Shown here: positions 11,226-21,023 of the stretch, one piece after another
Layout: every line of letters begins with the position of its first letter
How positions within the stretch are numbered: position 1 is the stretch's first letter
NCBI GenBank assembly: GCA_001602435.1
Contig: CP012156.1
Span: 3,169,898 to 3,233,897, forward strand
Source of the DNA: Hyphomonadaceae bacterium UKL13-1
Lineage (GTDB): Bacteria; Pseudomonadota; Alphaproteobacteria; Caulobacterales; Aquidulcibacteraceae
Length of the DNA stretch: 64,000 nt
Reading direction: 5' to 3'
Made by a program: the position numbers and the translations under genes
The notes under the pieces: model-generated
What the model was told of the DNA's origin: nothing
What the model saw: only the letters and a program-made list of their open reading frames with translations
Database searches by the model: none

Positions 11226-12791
11226 ATGGCTGTTGGGTTTACCGCTTTAGACTGGGTGATTTTGGGCGGTTATGTCGCCATCATCGCCATTGCCGGAATT
11301 TTGGCGACCAATAGCAAGATGGCCAAGGCCAATGATTATTTTCTGGCTGGCAACAACGTACCGATCTGGCTGGTCGCGATCTCGGTCCTCTCCACCAGCC
11401 AATCGGCGGCAACCTTTCTGGGTGCGCCAGATTCCAGCTATCGCGGTGATTTCACCTATTTGGGCAGCAATATCGGCGCGGCCTTAGGCGCAATCATTGT
11501 CGCCCTTGTCCTGATGCCGCGCTTCTATGCCATGCAGGCGACCACCGTCTATGAACTGCTCGAAAAGCGTTACGACCGTACGGCGCGGCAGGCAGCGGCG
11601 GGCATGTATTTGGTAGGCCGCGTGCTGGCCAGTGGCGCGCGCCTCTATCTGGCCGCCATTGCGGTTTCGATGATCATGTTTGGCGACATCGCGCCAGAAC
11701 ATATCGTCCAAGCTTCGCTTTTACTCTTGGTGTTTGGGCTGATCTTCACCTTTATCGGTGGCTTGAACGCCATCATCTGGAGCGATCTGGTTCAAGTCGC
11801 GATCTATGTCACCGCCGCTTTGACCGTAGTCGTCTTCCTCTTGATGAAGATTCCAGCTTCAGGTGTCGAGATTTGGCAGGGCCTTGCCCATACGCCAGAG
11901 GGCACCAATAAGCTGCAACTGATCGATTTCAGCCTGGATTTCAGCGCGCCCTTCTCCTTCTGGGCCCTTATTACCGGGGTGGCGATCTTGAATGCGTGTA
12001 ATTTTGGCCTCGACCAAGACACGTCCCAGCGCCTCTTGGCCTGCAAGGATGCCAAGCAAGGCAATCAAGCCATGTTTGTTTCGGTGTTTGCCACCATCCC
12101 TGTCGTGCTGATCTTCATGACCATTGGCTCGCTTCTCTATGTCTTTTACCAGCGGCCAGACCTGATGATCCAAGAGGGCAGCCAAGAGGTGATGACCAAG
12201 TTTGATGGGCAAGACATAACCGTCTTCATGACCTTTATCCTGACCCAAATGCCACCGGGCCTGCGTGGCTTTGTGACCGTGGGGGTGATTGCAGCCGCTG
12301 CCGTCAATTCCGGTCTGATTTCGATGTCCTCGGTTTTGGTGCAGGACTTTTACCGGCCTTGGCGCGACAAGCGCGGGCCAAAGCCTGAAGCCCATTATGT
12401 GCGGGCCGGCCAATTGGGCATGGTGGTGCTAGGCCTCGCCTTATTCGCCATGTCGATCTTGTGCTTTTATTGGCAACAATATACCGACACGCCGCTTCTG
12501 ACCTTTGTGCTGTCGGTTATGACGTTTGCTTATTCAGGCTTATCCGGCGTTTATATCACAGCCGTCTTTACCAAGCGCGGCTCTACCGCCAGCGTAATCG
12601 CCGCTTTGATCGCTGGCTTCATCACCATCCTGCTGCAGCAAGCCTATATCGTGGACTATTTCGGCTTGCCGCCTGCTTGGAAGAGCCTCGCCTTCCCGTG
12701 GCAATTGTGCATTGGCACGACCGTGGCGTTTCTGGTGTGCCAATTGGGGCAGACGAAGAAGTCTCAGCCTGCCCCGAGTGCGGCGGTTTAA
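11226..12791 (+). CDS. Sodium:solute symporter (SSS/SLC5 family)
   Basis: Inner-membrane secondary transporter of 521 residues with about 13 hydrophobic segments beginning at [13 protein letters not shown]. Family-typical features are YFLAGNNVP near residue 40, a [13 protein letters not shown] segment, and a [13 protein letters not shown] segment corresponding to the SSS signature region. The substrate cannot be read from the sequence; this subfamily covers sugars, inositol and related solutes. It is separated from bchD by about 100 nt with no clear terminator. Its 3' end overlaps the convergent trpS by a few bases. Confidence 0.85.
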   Translation: MAVGFTALDWVILGGYVAIIAIAGILATNSKMAKANDYFLAGNNVPIWLVAISVLSTSQSAATFLGAPDSSYRGDFTYLGSNIGAALGAIIVALVLMPRFYAMQATTVYELLEKRYDRTARQAAAGMYLVGRVLASGARLYLAAIAVSMIMFGDIAPEHIVQASLLLLVFGLIFTFIGGLNAIIWSDLVQVAIYVTAALTVVVFLLMKIPASGVEIWQGLAHTPEGTNKLQLIDFSLDFSAPFSFWALITGVAILNACNFGLDQDTSQRLLACKDAKQGNQAMFVSVFATIPVVLIFMTIGSLLYVFYQRPDLMIQEGSQEVMTKFDGQDITVFMTFILTQMPPGLRGFVTVGVIAAAAVNSGLISMSSVLVQDFYRPWRDKRGPKPEAHYVRAGQLGMVVLGLALFAMSILCFYWQQYTDTPLLTFVLSVMTFAYSGLSGVYITAVFTKRGSTASVIAALIAGFITILLQQAYIVDYFGLPPAWKSLAFPWQLCIGTTVAFLVCQLGQTKKSQPAPSAAV

Positions 12792-13807
12792 GACCAAAAG
12801 CCGACAGCGGCTTTGGTGTCTTTCAAGATCGGCTGGGCGATCGCATTGGCGCGGTCTGCCCCTGCACGCAGGATCGCATCAATCTGGGCAGGGTCTGCCA
12901 GATAATTGGCCATCGCGGTGATCGTTGGCCCAAGGGCTTCGACTGCCAGATCAGCCAGACGCGGCTTAAAGATGCCAAAGCCAGCACCGACAAATTCAGC
13001 CACCACTTGTTCTTTGGTCTGACCCGACAAAGCCGCATAAACGCTGACCAGATTGTCAACTTCCGGCCGGCCCTTTAGCTCGTCTACATGGGCTGGCATC
13101 GGCAAAGTATCGGTCTTGGCCTTTTTGATCTTCTTGACCAAGACGTCGATTGAATCCGTCATATTGATCCGCGAATTATCCGCCGGATCGGATTTGGACA
13201 TCTTCTTGGTCCCATCCTGCAAATTCATCACGCGCGCCGCAGGCCCGCCAATAATGGGCTCTGGCAAGGGGAAGAAGCCGTCGACTTTGAAGTCTGAATT
13301 GAAGCGGGCGGCAATGTCGCGCGACAATTCAAGATGCTGCTTCTGGTCGTCGCCCACGGGCACATGGGTGGCCTTATAGGTGAGGATGTCTGCGGCCATC
13401 AGGACCGGATAGTCGAACAGGCCAACCGAGCTGCGCTCAGCATTTTTGCCCGCCTTGTCCTTGAACTGGGTCATGCGCTCCAACCAGCCCATGCGGGCGA
13501 CGCAATTGAGGATCCAAGCAAGCTCCGCATGGGCGGATACATTGGATTGCACGAAAATGACCGAGCGAACGGGGTCTACGCCAGCGGCCAGATAAGCGGC
13601 GGCGACTTCACGGCTTTGCGCGCGCAGCTTCTCAGGGTCTTGCGGTACCGTAATAGCGTGCAAATCCACGACGCAATAAATGCATTCGGTGGCGGGCTCG
13701 TTCTGCAATTCAACAAAGCGCCTGATCGCGCCCAGATAATTGCCCAAGTGTAGGTTCGCGGTCGGTTGAACCCCGGAGAATACCCGCTTTTTCATTAAGT
13801 CGGTCAT
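12788..13807 (-). CDS. trpS: Tryptophanyl-tRNA synthetase
   Basis: Class I aminoacyl-tRNA synthetase charging tRNA-Trp, cytosolic. The 339-residue length is normal. The HIGH-like motif is HLGNYLGA near residue 20 and the KMSKS loop is KKMSKSD in the middle; FSGVQPT at the N-terminus is typical. It lies 15 nt downstream of murJ on the same strand, the common alphaproteobacterial murJ-trpS order. No strong Shine-Dalgarno is visible before the ATG at 13807. The stop codon overlaps the end of the convergent symporter gene. Confidence 0.97.
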   Translation of the reverse strand: MTDLMKKRVFSGVQPTANLHLGNYLGAIRRFVELQNEPATECIYCVVDLHAITVPQDPEKLRAQSREVAAAYLAAGVDPVRSVIFVQSNVSAHAELAWILNCVARMGWLERMTQFKDKAGKNAERSSVGLFDYPVLMAADILTYKATHVPVGDDQKQHLELSRDIAARFNSDFKVDGFFPLPEPIIGGPAARVMNLQDGTKKMSKSDPADNSRINMTDSIDVLVKKIKKAKTDTLPMPAHVDELKGRPEVDNLVSVYAALSGQTKEQVVAEFVGAGFGIFKPRLADLAVEALGPTITAMANYLADPAQIDAILRAGADRANAIAQPILKDTKAAVGFWS

Positions 13808-13822
13808 TTCAGTCTTCTTACT

Positions 13823-15427
13823 CTAAAACTCATCTTGCGCGGAGGCAGCAGGGGCACCTGCGGGCTTTTGCAAAGCCAACTTGATGTCGGCCATAGTAAC
13901 TGCCCGCACGAGGAAGGCGATTGCCGCATAAACGATCGCACCCAGCAAGCAAACCAATAAAGTCGCCACTTCCTTACCAAATACCAGTCTGGCTTCAAAC
14001 CAGCCTTCGATGGGAACCCGGTTTAAGGCTGCGATTCCCAACACGGTGGCCATAGCCGCGGTGGCCACAGCGATGCGGAGGAATTTGCCAATCACCCACG
14101 GTTCAGGTCGCCAGATGCGTTCTCGCAAAAGGGTTGAGCCGAGCAAAAGCGCATTGGCCCAACCCGAAACGCTGGCCGCTATGGCAAGGCCGACATAGCC
14201 CTGCAGGGCCAAAGCGCGCAGACCAAAGAAGAGGGAGGCCCCCAAGCCGATGTTCACCAAAACGCTGATCAAAGCGAAATTCATCGGCCTTTTGGTGTCG
14301 CCACGAGCGAAGAAAGGTGGGGCCAAAATGCGGATCAGGACAAAGGCGGGCACACCCCAGCCATAGTGAAACAAAGCGTCGGCCGTCGCCCGTGCATCAG
14401 CCTCGGTGAACTGGCCGCCGGCCCAAAAGCCCTGCATGAGGAAGAAGGGCACCACGACCAAAGCTGCGGCCGCTGGCAAGGTAAAGGCCATAGATAGCAC
14501 AAAGGCCTCATCCAAGGCCTTGGTGTCGTCGCCCGTTTCGGGGCTGGCAACGGCGCGGGCGAGGCGCGGCAATAAGGCTACCCCAATCGCCACACCGATT
14601 AGGCCCAGAGGTAGTTGAAACAGGCGGTCTGCCGCATAGAGCCAGGATTTAGCGCCAACTTCAAAGCTTGAAAGGGACTGGCTGACCAAGACATTCAGAT
14701 GCGTGGCACTGCCTGCAATCACCGATGGGCCCATCACCGTGACAATGGCTTTTACTTCGGGCGTTAAGCGCGGCACGCGAAAGCCGATGCGCACGCCTAA
14801 GCGCCGACAGCCTATATATAGCGCCGCTGCCTGCAAAATCCCGGCAATCGTAATGGCCACCGCCGCATTCAAAGCTGCTTGCGTCGGCTCTTTCACAAAG
14901 ATCACAGCCGCCAAAATCGTGAGGTTCAAGAGCGTCGGTGCCGCCGCAGACAGCGCAAACTTGCCTGCGGTATTCAATACACCTGAAAACAGCGAACTCA
15001 TGGCCATGCCAACGAGGTAAGGCATGGTGATCTGGGTTAGCAGGATGGCGAACTGGAAGGCCTGGGGTTTGTCGGCATAGCCACCGTGGATCACCAGCAT
15101 GATCCATGGCATGGCCAATTGCGCGAGGATCGTCACCAAGGCCGCAACCAAGGTCAGTACTGAAAAGGCCTGACTGGCCACTTCGGCAGCTTTATCCTTG
15201 CCGATCTCGGCCTGTGTCTTGGCATAAAGCGGCACAAAGGCCTGACTAAAAGCACCTTCAGCGAGGATACGGCGGAATAGGTTTGGGAAGGTTTGCGCTG
15301 TTGCGAACGCATCGCCTACCCAGCCTGCACCCAGAAGATTGGAGATCGCGCGGTCTCGGGCATAGCCCAACAGGCGGCTCAATAAGGTGAAACCAGCTTG
15401 AACAAGGGTATTGCGGGCAAGCGACAT
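13823..15427 (-). CDS. murJ: Lipid II flippase MurJ
   Basis: Integral inner-membrane protein of the MOP/MATE-like superfamily that flips lipid II for peptidoglycan assembly. It has 534 residues with about 14 hydrophobic segments. The N-terminus SLARNTLVQAGFTLLSRLLG and the segment RDRAISNLLGAG are characteristic of MurJ (MviN). It sits just upstream of trpS in a probable two-gene operon and is divergent from the chorismate mutase gene across a 133-bp intergenic region that must hold both promoters; I see no distinctive operator there. Confidence 0.95.
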   Translation of the reverse strand: MSLARNTLVQAGFTLLSRLLGYARDRAISNLLGAGWVGDAFATAQTFPNLFRRILAEGAFSQAFVPLYAKTQAEIGKDKAAEVASQAFSVLTLVAALVTILAQLAMPWIMLVIHGGYADKPQAFQFAILLTQITMPYLVGMAMSSLFSGVLNTAGKFALSAAAPTLLNLTILAAVIFVKEPTQAALNAAVAITIAGILQAAALYIGCRRLGVRIGFRVPRLTPEVKAIVTVMGPSVIAGSATHLNVLVSQSLSSFEVGAKSWLYAADRLFQLPLGLIGVAIGVALLPRLARAVASPETGDDTKALDEAFVLSMAFTLPAAAALVVVPFFLMQGFWAGGQFTEADARATADALFHYGWGVPAFVLIRILAPPFFARGDTKRPMNFALISVLVNIGLGASLFFGLRALALQGYVGLAIAASVSGWANALLLGSTLLRERIWRPEPWVIGKFLRIAVATAAMATVLGIAALNRVPIEGWFEARLVFGKEVATLLVCLLGAIVYAAIAFLVRAVTMADIKLALQKPAGAPAASAQDEF

Positions 15428-15560
15428 CGACAGATTAGCTCCAGTTGCTGCACCACTAACCTGTGCGGATCAATTGCGGGAGGGTGGCTGCTGACATTGA
15501 CCAAATTCAGGCAATTATCTTGCGCAAACAAGGTTTTTTCACCATGGTTGAGGCATGAAT

Positions 15561-16304
15561 ATGCCCGCACCCAGTTCGTCCGCTCCCCTCCCTACCGATA
15601 TGACGGCCCTGAGGGAGGCGATTGACGCCATTGACGGGCAATTGGCGCGCCTGATTGCGCAACGTTCTGGCCTTGCCCGAGCCATCGCAGAAGCTAAAAA
15701 GGCTGCGGGCGATTCAGGTTTTGGGTGGCGTCCTGCGCGTGAGATCGACATTTTGCGCGGGCTTATCACGCGGGAGCCAGACCTAGACCCGGCGTTGGCC
15801 GCAGCGGTATGGCGGGCGCTGATTGCGGCCAATCTGGCGGCCCAAGGTGGGCTGGATGTCGTCACCACTTTGGAAGCCGCCCCTTGGGCCAAGCTGGCCT
15901 TTGGCTCCGCAAGCGAGACGCGCATTCTATCGGCTTCTGAGGCTTTGATGGCCGCCAAGCAGGGGGCAAGAACCATTGCGTGCTTGCCTTGGCCAACGGA
16001 CACACACAGCTGGTGGGTTGATTTGTTGGACGTGAGCCTTGCTGGGGTACATGTCTGCGCCGCAAGCCCGCAAGTTGTCGCCAATGGCGCACCCGCTTCG
16101 CTGCTGCTCGCCCATCGTGCACCTGAAGCCTCTGGCGGGGACATCAGTCTGTTGGCTGGCAGCAAAGCCGCTTTAGCAGGTTATGGCGGAACGCGATTGA
16201 GCGAGCAGGGTGACTTCGCCCTCATCCAATTGCCCGGTTTCTTAGACCTCGACGAGCCTTTAGAGGTGGGTGTCCGCCTGATCGGCTGTTTTGCATTAGC
16301 TTAG
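15561..16304 (+). CDS. Chorismate mutase (AroQ-type) with C-terminal extension
   Basis: Residues about 10-95 form a helical AroQ-type chorismate mutase domain (LREAIDAIDGQLARLIAQRS, then AIAEAKK), which converts chorismate to prephenate for Phe/Tyr synthesis. The remaining roughly 150 residues are conserved-looking but have no domain I recognise; they are not an obvious prephenate dehydratase. I prefer the second ATG (15561, 247 residues): GAGG is 7 nt before it, while it is only 1 nt before the ATG at 15555. The gene ends 3 nt from the convergent truA. No other aromatic-pathway gene is in the window. Confidence 0.85.
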   Translation: MPAPSSSAPLPTDMTALREAIDAIDGQLARLIAQRSGLARAIAEAKKAAGDSGFGWRPAREIDILRGLITREPDLDPALAAAVWRALIAANLAAQGGLDVVTTLEAAPWAKLAFGSASETRILSASEALMAAKQGARTIACLPWPTDTHSWWVDLLDVSLAGVHVCAASPQVVANGAPASLLLAHRAPEASGGDISLLAGSKAALAGYGGTRLSEQGDFALIQLPGFLDLDEPLEVGVRLIGCFALA

Positions 16305-16307
16305 GCT

Positions 16308-17066
16308 TCAGCTTTCATAGAAAACATCGGTCAAATAGAGCCCGTCGCTGGGGGCGACTGGGCCACAGCGTTTGCGGTCACGCGCCTCTAATGCGTCACG
16401 AACATCGTCCGGGCTCCATTTCCCGCGACCCACTTCCGATAAGGTCCCCATCATGGAGCGCACTTGGCGGTGGAGGAAGGAGCGGGCCTGCACCCGGGCT
16501 TGAATCTCCGGCCCGAACACGCCTTCAACTCGGCAAAGCTCAAACCGGCTCAAGGTCTTGATCGGGCTTTTGGCCTGACAATCGGCATCGCGGAAAGTGG
16601 TGAAGTCATGTGTGCCGAGAAAATGATTGGCGGCTTCTTGCATGCGCGCGACATCATGCTCCTGCGACACGCGCCACACCCGTCCCAGCTCTAAGGTCAA
16701 GGGTGGGCGGCGGTCGACCATGCGGAACAAATAGCCCCTGGCTTGCGCCGAAAAGCGTGCATGAAAGCTATCGGGAACGGCCTCCACTTGACGGATCGCC
16801 ACCGGGCCGTAATCGCGCAGCCAAGCATTCAACGCCTCTTGCAAACGAAACGGGGCCCAATTCTTTGCCAGATCGACGTGGATCACTTGGCCAGTCGCAT
16901 GCACGCCCCGGTCGGTGCGGCCTGCGGCATGGGTTCGGCGCAATTCGCCCTCAATCGCCACAATGGCGCGCTCAACCGTGTCTTGCACGCCTTTCCCATC
17001 CGATTGGCTCTGCCAACCAGCGAAATTGGTGCCGTCATACTCAAGGGTCAGTTTCCAACGCTGCAT
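16308..17066 (-). CDS. truA: tRNA pseudouridine(38-40) synthase TruA
   Basis: Modifies uridines 38-40 in the anticodon arm of tRNAs. The 252-residue length fits TruA. The catalytic aspartate lies in AGRTDRGVHATGQV near residue 55, and the N-terminus LTLEYDGTNFAGWQ is diagnostic. It is convergent with the chorismate mutase gene and divergent from the malyl-CoA lyase gene across about 110 bp. Confidence 0.97.
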   Translation of the reverse strand: MQRWKLTLEYDGTNFAGWQSQSDGKGVQDTVERAIVAIEGELRRTHAAGRTDRGVHATGQVIHVDLAKNWAPFRLQEALNAWLRDYGPVAIRQVEAVPDSFHARFSAQARGYLFRMVDRRPPLTLELGRVWRVSQEHDVARMQEAANHFLGTHDFTTFRDADCQAKSPIKTLSRFELCRVEGVFGPEIQARVQARSFLHRQVRSMMGTLSEVGRGKWSPDDVRDALEARDRKRCGPVAPSDGLYLTDVFYES

Positions 17067-17175
17067 CAGAAGCGTTTAGCGCAGCATTTAGCCGCTTGCG
17101 AACCCCCTTGCTGCGTTGACCTTTTGGCTTCGTCAGCCTAGCGCAGAGAAAAATGAAAATACGGAACTTATGCTC

Positions 17176-18225
17176 ATGAAAACTCCCCGCGCTTTCTTCA
17201 AACCCTTGGCCATTGGTGCGCCTGCGCCATACCGTGATCTACCGATTAAAGTGGAGCGGATGATCCACTTTGTGCCGCCGCATCTGGAAAAGGTGCGCGC
17301 CAAAGTGCCCGAGATTGCCAAGGGCGTGGACGTTATTTTGGGCAATTTGGAAGACGCTATTCCGGCAGACGCGAAAGAGGCCGCTCGCGCAGGCTTTATC
17401 GAGATGGCCCGCGAGACCGATTTTGCCGCTTTGGGGACAGGTCTATGGACCCGGATCAACTGCCTGAACAGCCCATGGATGCTGGACGATGTGATGGAAA
17501 TCGTCGCCGCCGTTGGCGACAAGCTTGACGTCATCATGGTGCCTAAGGTCGAAGGCCCTTGGGACATTCACTATCTCGACCAATTACTGGCCCAATTGGA
17601 AGCCAAGGCGGGCGTCACCCGTCCGATCCAATTGCATGCGATTCTGGAAACCGCCGAAGGCGTGGCCAATGTGGATGCGATTGCTTTGGCCAGCCCTCGT
17701 ATGCAGGGTATCAGCCTTGGTCCCGCCGATTTGGCAGCCAGCCGCGCAATGAAGACAACCCGCGTTGGCGGTGGCCATCCGGGCTATCGCGTGGTCGAAG
17801 ACCCCCACGCCGATGGACGGGCGCGCGTCAGCGTTCAGCAAGATTTGTGGCATTACACCTTCGCGAAAATGGTCGATGCCTGCCAAACCGCCGGTATCAA
17901 GCCCTTTTATGGCCCGTTTGGCGACATCAAGGACCTTGAAGCCTGCGAGCAGCAATTCCGCAATGCCTTCATTATGGGCTGTGCAGGCGCTTGGTCGTTG
18001 CACCCCGATCAGATCGCCATCGCCAAGAAAGTGTTCAGCCCCGATCCCGCCGAAGTCGCCTTTGCCAAGCGCATCTTGGAAGCCATGCCCGATGGCAGCG
18101 GTGTCGCCATGCTGGACGGCAAAATGCAGGATGACGCCACGTGGAAGCAGGCCAAAGTTATGGTCGATAGCGCCAAATTGGTCGCTGCCAAAGACCCCGA
18201 TATGGCCGCCGTTTACGGCTTCTAA
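17176..18225 (+). CDS. mcl: Malyl-CoA lyase, Chloroflexus-like long form
   Basis: HpcH/HpaI-CitE superfamily lyase that reversibly cleaves malyl-CoA to acetyl-CoA and glyoxylate, and in relatives also beta-methylmalyl-CoA and citramalyl-CoA. From memory, the 349-residue protein resembles the 348-residue Chloroflexus aurantiacus enzyme ([16 protein letters not shown] N-terminus, [41 protein letters not shown]) far better than the roughly 320-residue Rhodobacter/Methylobacterium type. The ATG at 17176 is preferred because GGAA lies 9 nt upstream and the N-terminus then matches that protein; ATG 17170 and upstream TTG are alternatives. The next gene is ppc, as in some serine-cycle and 3-hydroxypropionate gene sets. 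Confidence 0.85.
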   Translation: MKTPRAFFKPLAIGAPAPYRDLPIKVERMIHFVPPHLEKVRAKVPEIAKGVDVILGNLEDAIPADAKEAARAGFIEMARETDFAALGTGLWTRINCLNSPWMLDDVMEIVAAVGDKLDVIMVPKVEGPWDIHYLDQLLAQLEAKAGVTRPIQLHAILETAEGVANVDAIALASPRMQGISLGPADLAASRAMKTTRVGGGHPGYRVVEDPHADGRARVSVQQDLWHYTFAKMVDACQTAGIKPFYGPFGDIKDLEACEQQFRNAFIMGCAGAWSLHPDQIAIAKKVFSPDPAEVAFAKRILEAMPDGSGVAMLDGKMQDDATWKQAKVMVDSAKLVAAKDPDMAAVYGF

Positions 18226-18230
18226 CGCCA

Positions 18231-18294
18231 CTTGCCTGTCAGGCGGGCAGGCATTGCCCGCCGGACGGGCGGGTGCAGCTGTACCGACAGGCAA
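18231..18294. repeat. Compound GC-rich palindromic element between mcl and ppc
   Basis: Outer arms TTGCCTGTC (18232-18240) and GACAGGCAA (18286-18294) are perfect inverted repeats. Inside them, GGCGGGCA (18242-18249) pairs with TGCCCGCC (18255-18262) across a 5-nt loop, and CCCGCC (18257-18262) can alternatively pair with GGCGGG (18268-18273). No T-run follows, so it is not a classic terminator. It resembles a REP-like intergenic palindrome or an mRNA-stabilising or attenuating structure between mcl and ppc. I found no second copy by eye in this window. Confidence 0.6.
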
Positions 18295-18341
18295 CACAGT
18301 CACGCCCTTGCCCTTAAGGAAACTTGCCGTCAAATGGCGCC

Positions 18342-21023
18342 ATGCCCGATACCAATCCTGCGTCCGCCCGTGATTTAATCAAAGACTTAGGTGCCCTGCT
18401 TGGGGAAGTGATCAAGGATCAACATGGCGACGCCCTGTTTGATGCCATTGAGTCCATACGTTCTGAATCGGTGCGCGAATATCGCGGACAAGCCCCTCGG
18501 GGTGCGACCGTGAGCTTGTTGGACGGGTTAGAACTAGATGAAACCTTGGTCTTCATCCATGGCTTTTGCGTATTTTCGCAATTGGCCAATCTGGCCGATG
18601 ATTATGTCAGCCGTACCCAAGCCGTCCGCCAAGACCCGTTGGCTTTACTGAACACACGGCCAGACCTGACGGTCGAGCATGTCTCAGACGTGCTCGCCAA
18701 AATGGTGATCGCGCCCATCCTGACCGCCCACCCGACCGAAGTGCGCCGCAAAAGCGTGCTGGACCGTGAAGCCGCGATTTCAGATACATTGGATGCTCGC
18801 ATTGACCTGGTTGATGGACGCGACATGCGCGTCGAGCGGCTGCGCCGTGAAATCCGGCTCTTGTGGCAAACCCGCGTGCTGCGTGGTGAGCGTATTGAAG
18901 TGGCCGATGAGATTGCCAATGTCGCCAGCGTGCTTGGACGCTCCTTCCTGAAGGAAATGCCCAACCTCATTCGGCGGCTGGAGCGGCGCTTGGGCAAGGA
19001 ATTACCGGGCATTTTGCGCGTCGGCTCTTGGGTCGGTGGCGACCGTGACGGCAATCCTTTCGTGAATGCCCAAACCCTGACCCATGCGGTGATGTCGCAT
19101 GCCAGCTTGCTGTTGAGTTCTTTCCTCGAAGAATTGCACCAGCTGGGTAGCGAATTGTCGATTTCCACCGAACTGACAGCCGTTTCGCCAGACTTGGCGC
19201 GCTTGGCAGAGGCCGGACACGATGCCTCGCCCCATCGGGCGGACGAGCCTTATCGGCAAGCCATTCGGGGCATGTATGCCCGTCTGGCGGCCACTTATCA
19301 GGCCATTACCAAAAAGCCCCCTGCCCGCGCGACGGATCTGGAGGCCGCAGCTTATCATGGCCCCAATGAGTTGATTGCAGACTTAGAGATCGTTGGGGAA
19401 TCCCTGCGCAGCCATGCTGCAGGCGATGTCGCCGATGGACGGCTGGCACGATTGATTACGGGGGTGAAGGTCTTCGGCTTCCACTTCGCCCAAATGGAAT
19501 TGCGTCAAAACTCGGACGTGCATGAGCGCACCATTAGCGAGTTGCTGGCTGCGGCCGGTATTGAGGCCGATTATGCGAGCCTGTCTGAGGAGGCCCGTAT
19601 TGAGGTTTTGCGCGCGCAGTGGCGCTCTCCCCGCAATCTAACAACGCCCTATGCCAATTACGGCCCAGAAACACTCAAGGAATTGGAAGTATTTTGGCAG
19701 GCAGCGACCATTCGCACCGCCGTGGGCGGGGAAGTTTTGCGCCGTGTGATTGTCTCCAAGACCGACAGCGTCTCGGACCTTCTCGAAGTCGCCTTACTCC
19801 TCAAGGAAGGCGGGCTGTTCGCTCAATCTCCCGACCCCAGCCCGCAGATTGCCATTGCACCTCTGTTTGAAACCATTGCGGACTTGCAGGCGAGCGAAGC
19901 CATCATGCGCAGGTGGCTGACCTTGCCAGAAGTAGCCCGCGCCCGCGCCGCATCTAATCCGGTGCAGGAAGTGATGATTGGCTATTCCGACAGTAATAAG
20001 GATGGGGGCTATCTAACGGCCAATTGGGAAGTGCGCGGCGCGATCGGTCGTTTGGTGGCCTTGGGCAAGGAATTAGGCGTCACCATGCGCTTCTTCCATG
20101 GTCGCGGTGGCTCCATTGGTCGGGGCGGCGGCTCGTCCCGCGATGCGATTGCGGCTTTGCCTGCTGGCAGCATAGAATCGGGCCTGTCGGTGACCGAGCA
20201 AGGTGAAGTCATCTCCTCAAAGTATGGCCATCCAGATAGTGCGCGCGTATCGCTGGAGACTTTGGTAGGCGCGAGCCTTGAAGCAGCCCTCCACCCAATT
20301 GACCACGCGCAAGAGGAAGCCCTTGCGCGGATTATGCCGCGCTTGAGCGATCTGGCCTTTAAAGCCTATCGCAGCCTAGTCTACGACACAGCTGATTTCG
20401 CACGCTATTTCCACCAGTCGACGCCCTTGAAGGAGATTGTGGACCTTAAGATCGGCAGCCGTCCTGCGGCCCGCACCGCGTCAGGCCGGATCGAGGATTT
20501 GCGCGCGATCCCTTGGGTGTTCAGTTGGTCGCAAGCCCGCGTTAATCTGCCGGGCTGGTATGGCTTTGGTAGTGCCATTGCGGGCTATCAGGAAGCCGTG
20601 GGGCCATCGGCGATCGAAGAGCTAAAGGCGCTCTATCAATCGAGCCCCTATTTTGCCAATCTCGTTTCCAACATCGAAATGGTGCTGGCCAAGGCCAATC
20701 TGGAGATTGCGCGCCGCTATAGTGAGTTGGTGGACGACCAAGACATGGCGAAAGCCATCTTTGCCCGCATCGAGGCCGAATGGCAAAAGACATTGGACGC
20801 GCTGCAGCTTGTCACCGGGCGGGCGGAACTTGTGGGCAATAATCCGGCTTTGGCGCATTCCATCAGTTTGCGCATGCCCTATCTCGACCCGCTAAACCTC
20901 TTGCAGGTGAAATTGATCAAGCAATTGCGCGCAGGCCCCGAGGGTGCGCAGGCCGAAACCGTCAAAAAGGGCATTCAATTGACGATCAACGGGATTTCCG
21001 CCGGCCTGCGCAATACGGGCTGA
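18342..21023 (+). CDS. ppc: Phosphoenolpyruvate carboxylase
   Basis: Carboxylates PEP to oxaloacetate, the main anaplerotic route to C4 acids. The product has 893 residues from the ATG at 18342, a normal length; an in-frame TTG at 18324 is possible and neither start has an ideal Shine-Dalgarno. Diagnostic motifs are intact: LTAHPTEVRRKSV with the catalytic His, GYSDSNKDGG, FHGRGGSIGRGGG, and the C-terminal NGISAGLRNTG. Co-orientation with malyl-CoA lyase suggests a joint role in supplying malate or malyl-CoA, or in fixing CO2 during photoheterotrophy; that link is inference. The gene abuts the convergent PAP2 gene. Confidence 0.97.
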   Translation: MPDTNPASARDLIKDLGALLGEVIKDQHGDALFDAIESIRSESVREYRGQAPRGATVSLLDGLELDETLVFIHGFCVFSQLANLADDYVSRTQAVRQDPLALLNTRPDLTVEHVSDVLAKMVIAPILTAHPTEVRRKSVLDREAAISDTLDARIDLVDGRDMRVERLRREIRLLWQTRVLRGERIEVADEIANVASVLGRSFLKEMPNLIRRLERRLGKELPGILRVGSWVGGDRDGNPFVNAQTLTHAVMSHASLLLSSFLEELHQLGSELSISTELTAVSPDLARLAEAGHDASPHRADEPYRQAIRGMYARLAATYQAITKKPPARATDLEAAAYHGPNELIADLEIVGESLRSHAAGDVADGRLARLITGVKVFGFHFAQMELRQNSDVHERTISELLAAAGIEADYASLSEEARIEVLRAQWRSPRNLTTPYANYGPETLKELEVFWQAATIRTAVGGEVLRRVIVSKTDSVSDLLEVALLLKEGGLFAQSPDPSPQIAIAPLFETIADLQASEAIMRRWLTLPEVARARAASNPVQEVMIGYSDSNKDGGYLTANWEVRGAIGRLVALGKELGVTMRFFHGRGGSIGRGGGSSRDAIAALPAGSIESGLSVTEQGEVISSKYGHPDSARVSLETLVGASLEAALHPIDHAQEEALARIMPRLSDLAFKAYRSLVYDTADFARYFHQSTPLKEIVDLKIGSRPAARTASGRIEDLRAIPWVFSWSQARVNLPGWYGFGSAIAGYQEAVGPSAIEELKALYQSSPYFANLVSNIEMVLAKANLEIARRYSELVDDQDMAKAIFARIEAEWQKTLDALQLVTGRAELVGNNPALAHSISLRMPYLDPLNLLQVKLIKQLRAGPEGAQAETVKKGIQLTINGISAGLRNTG

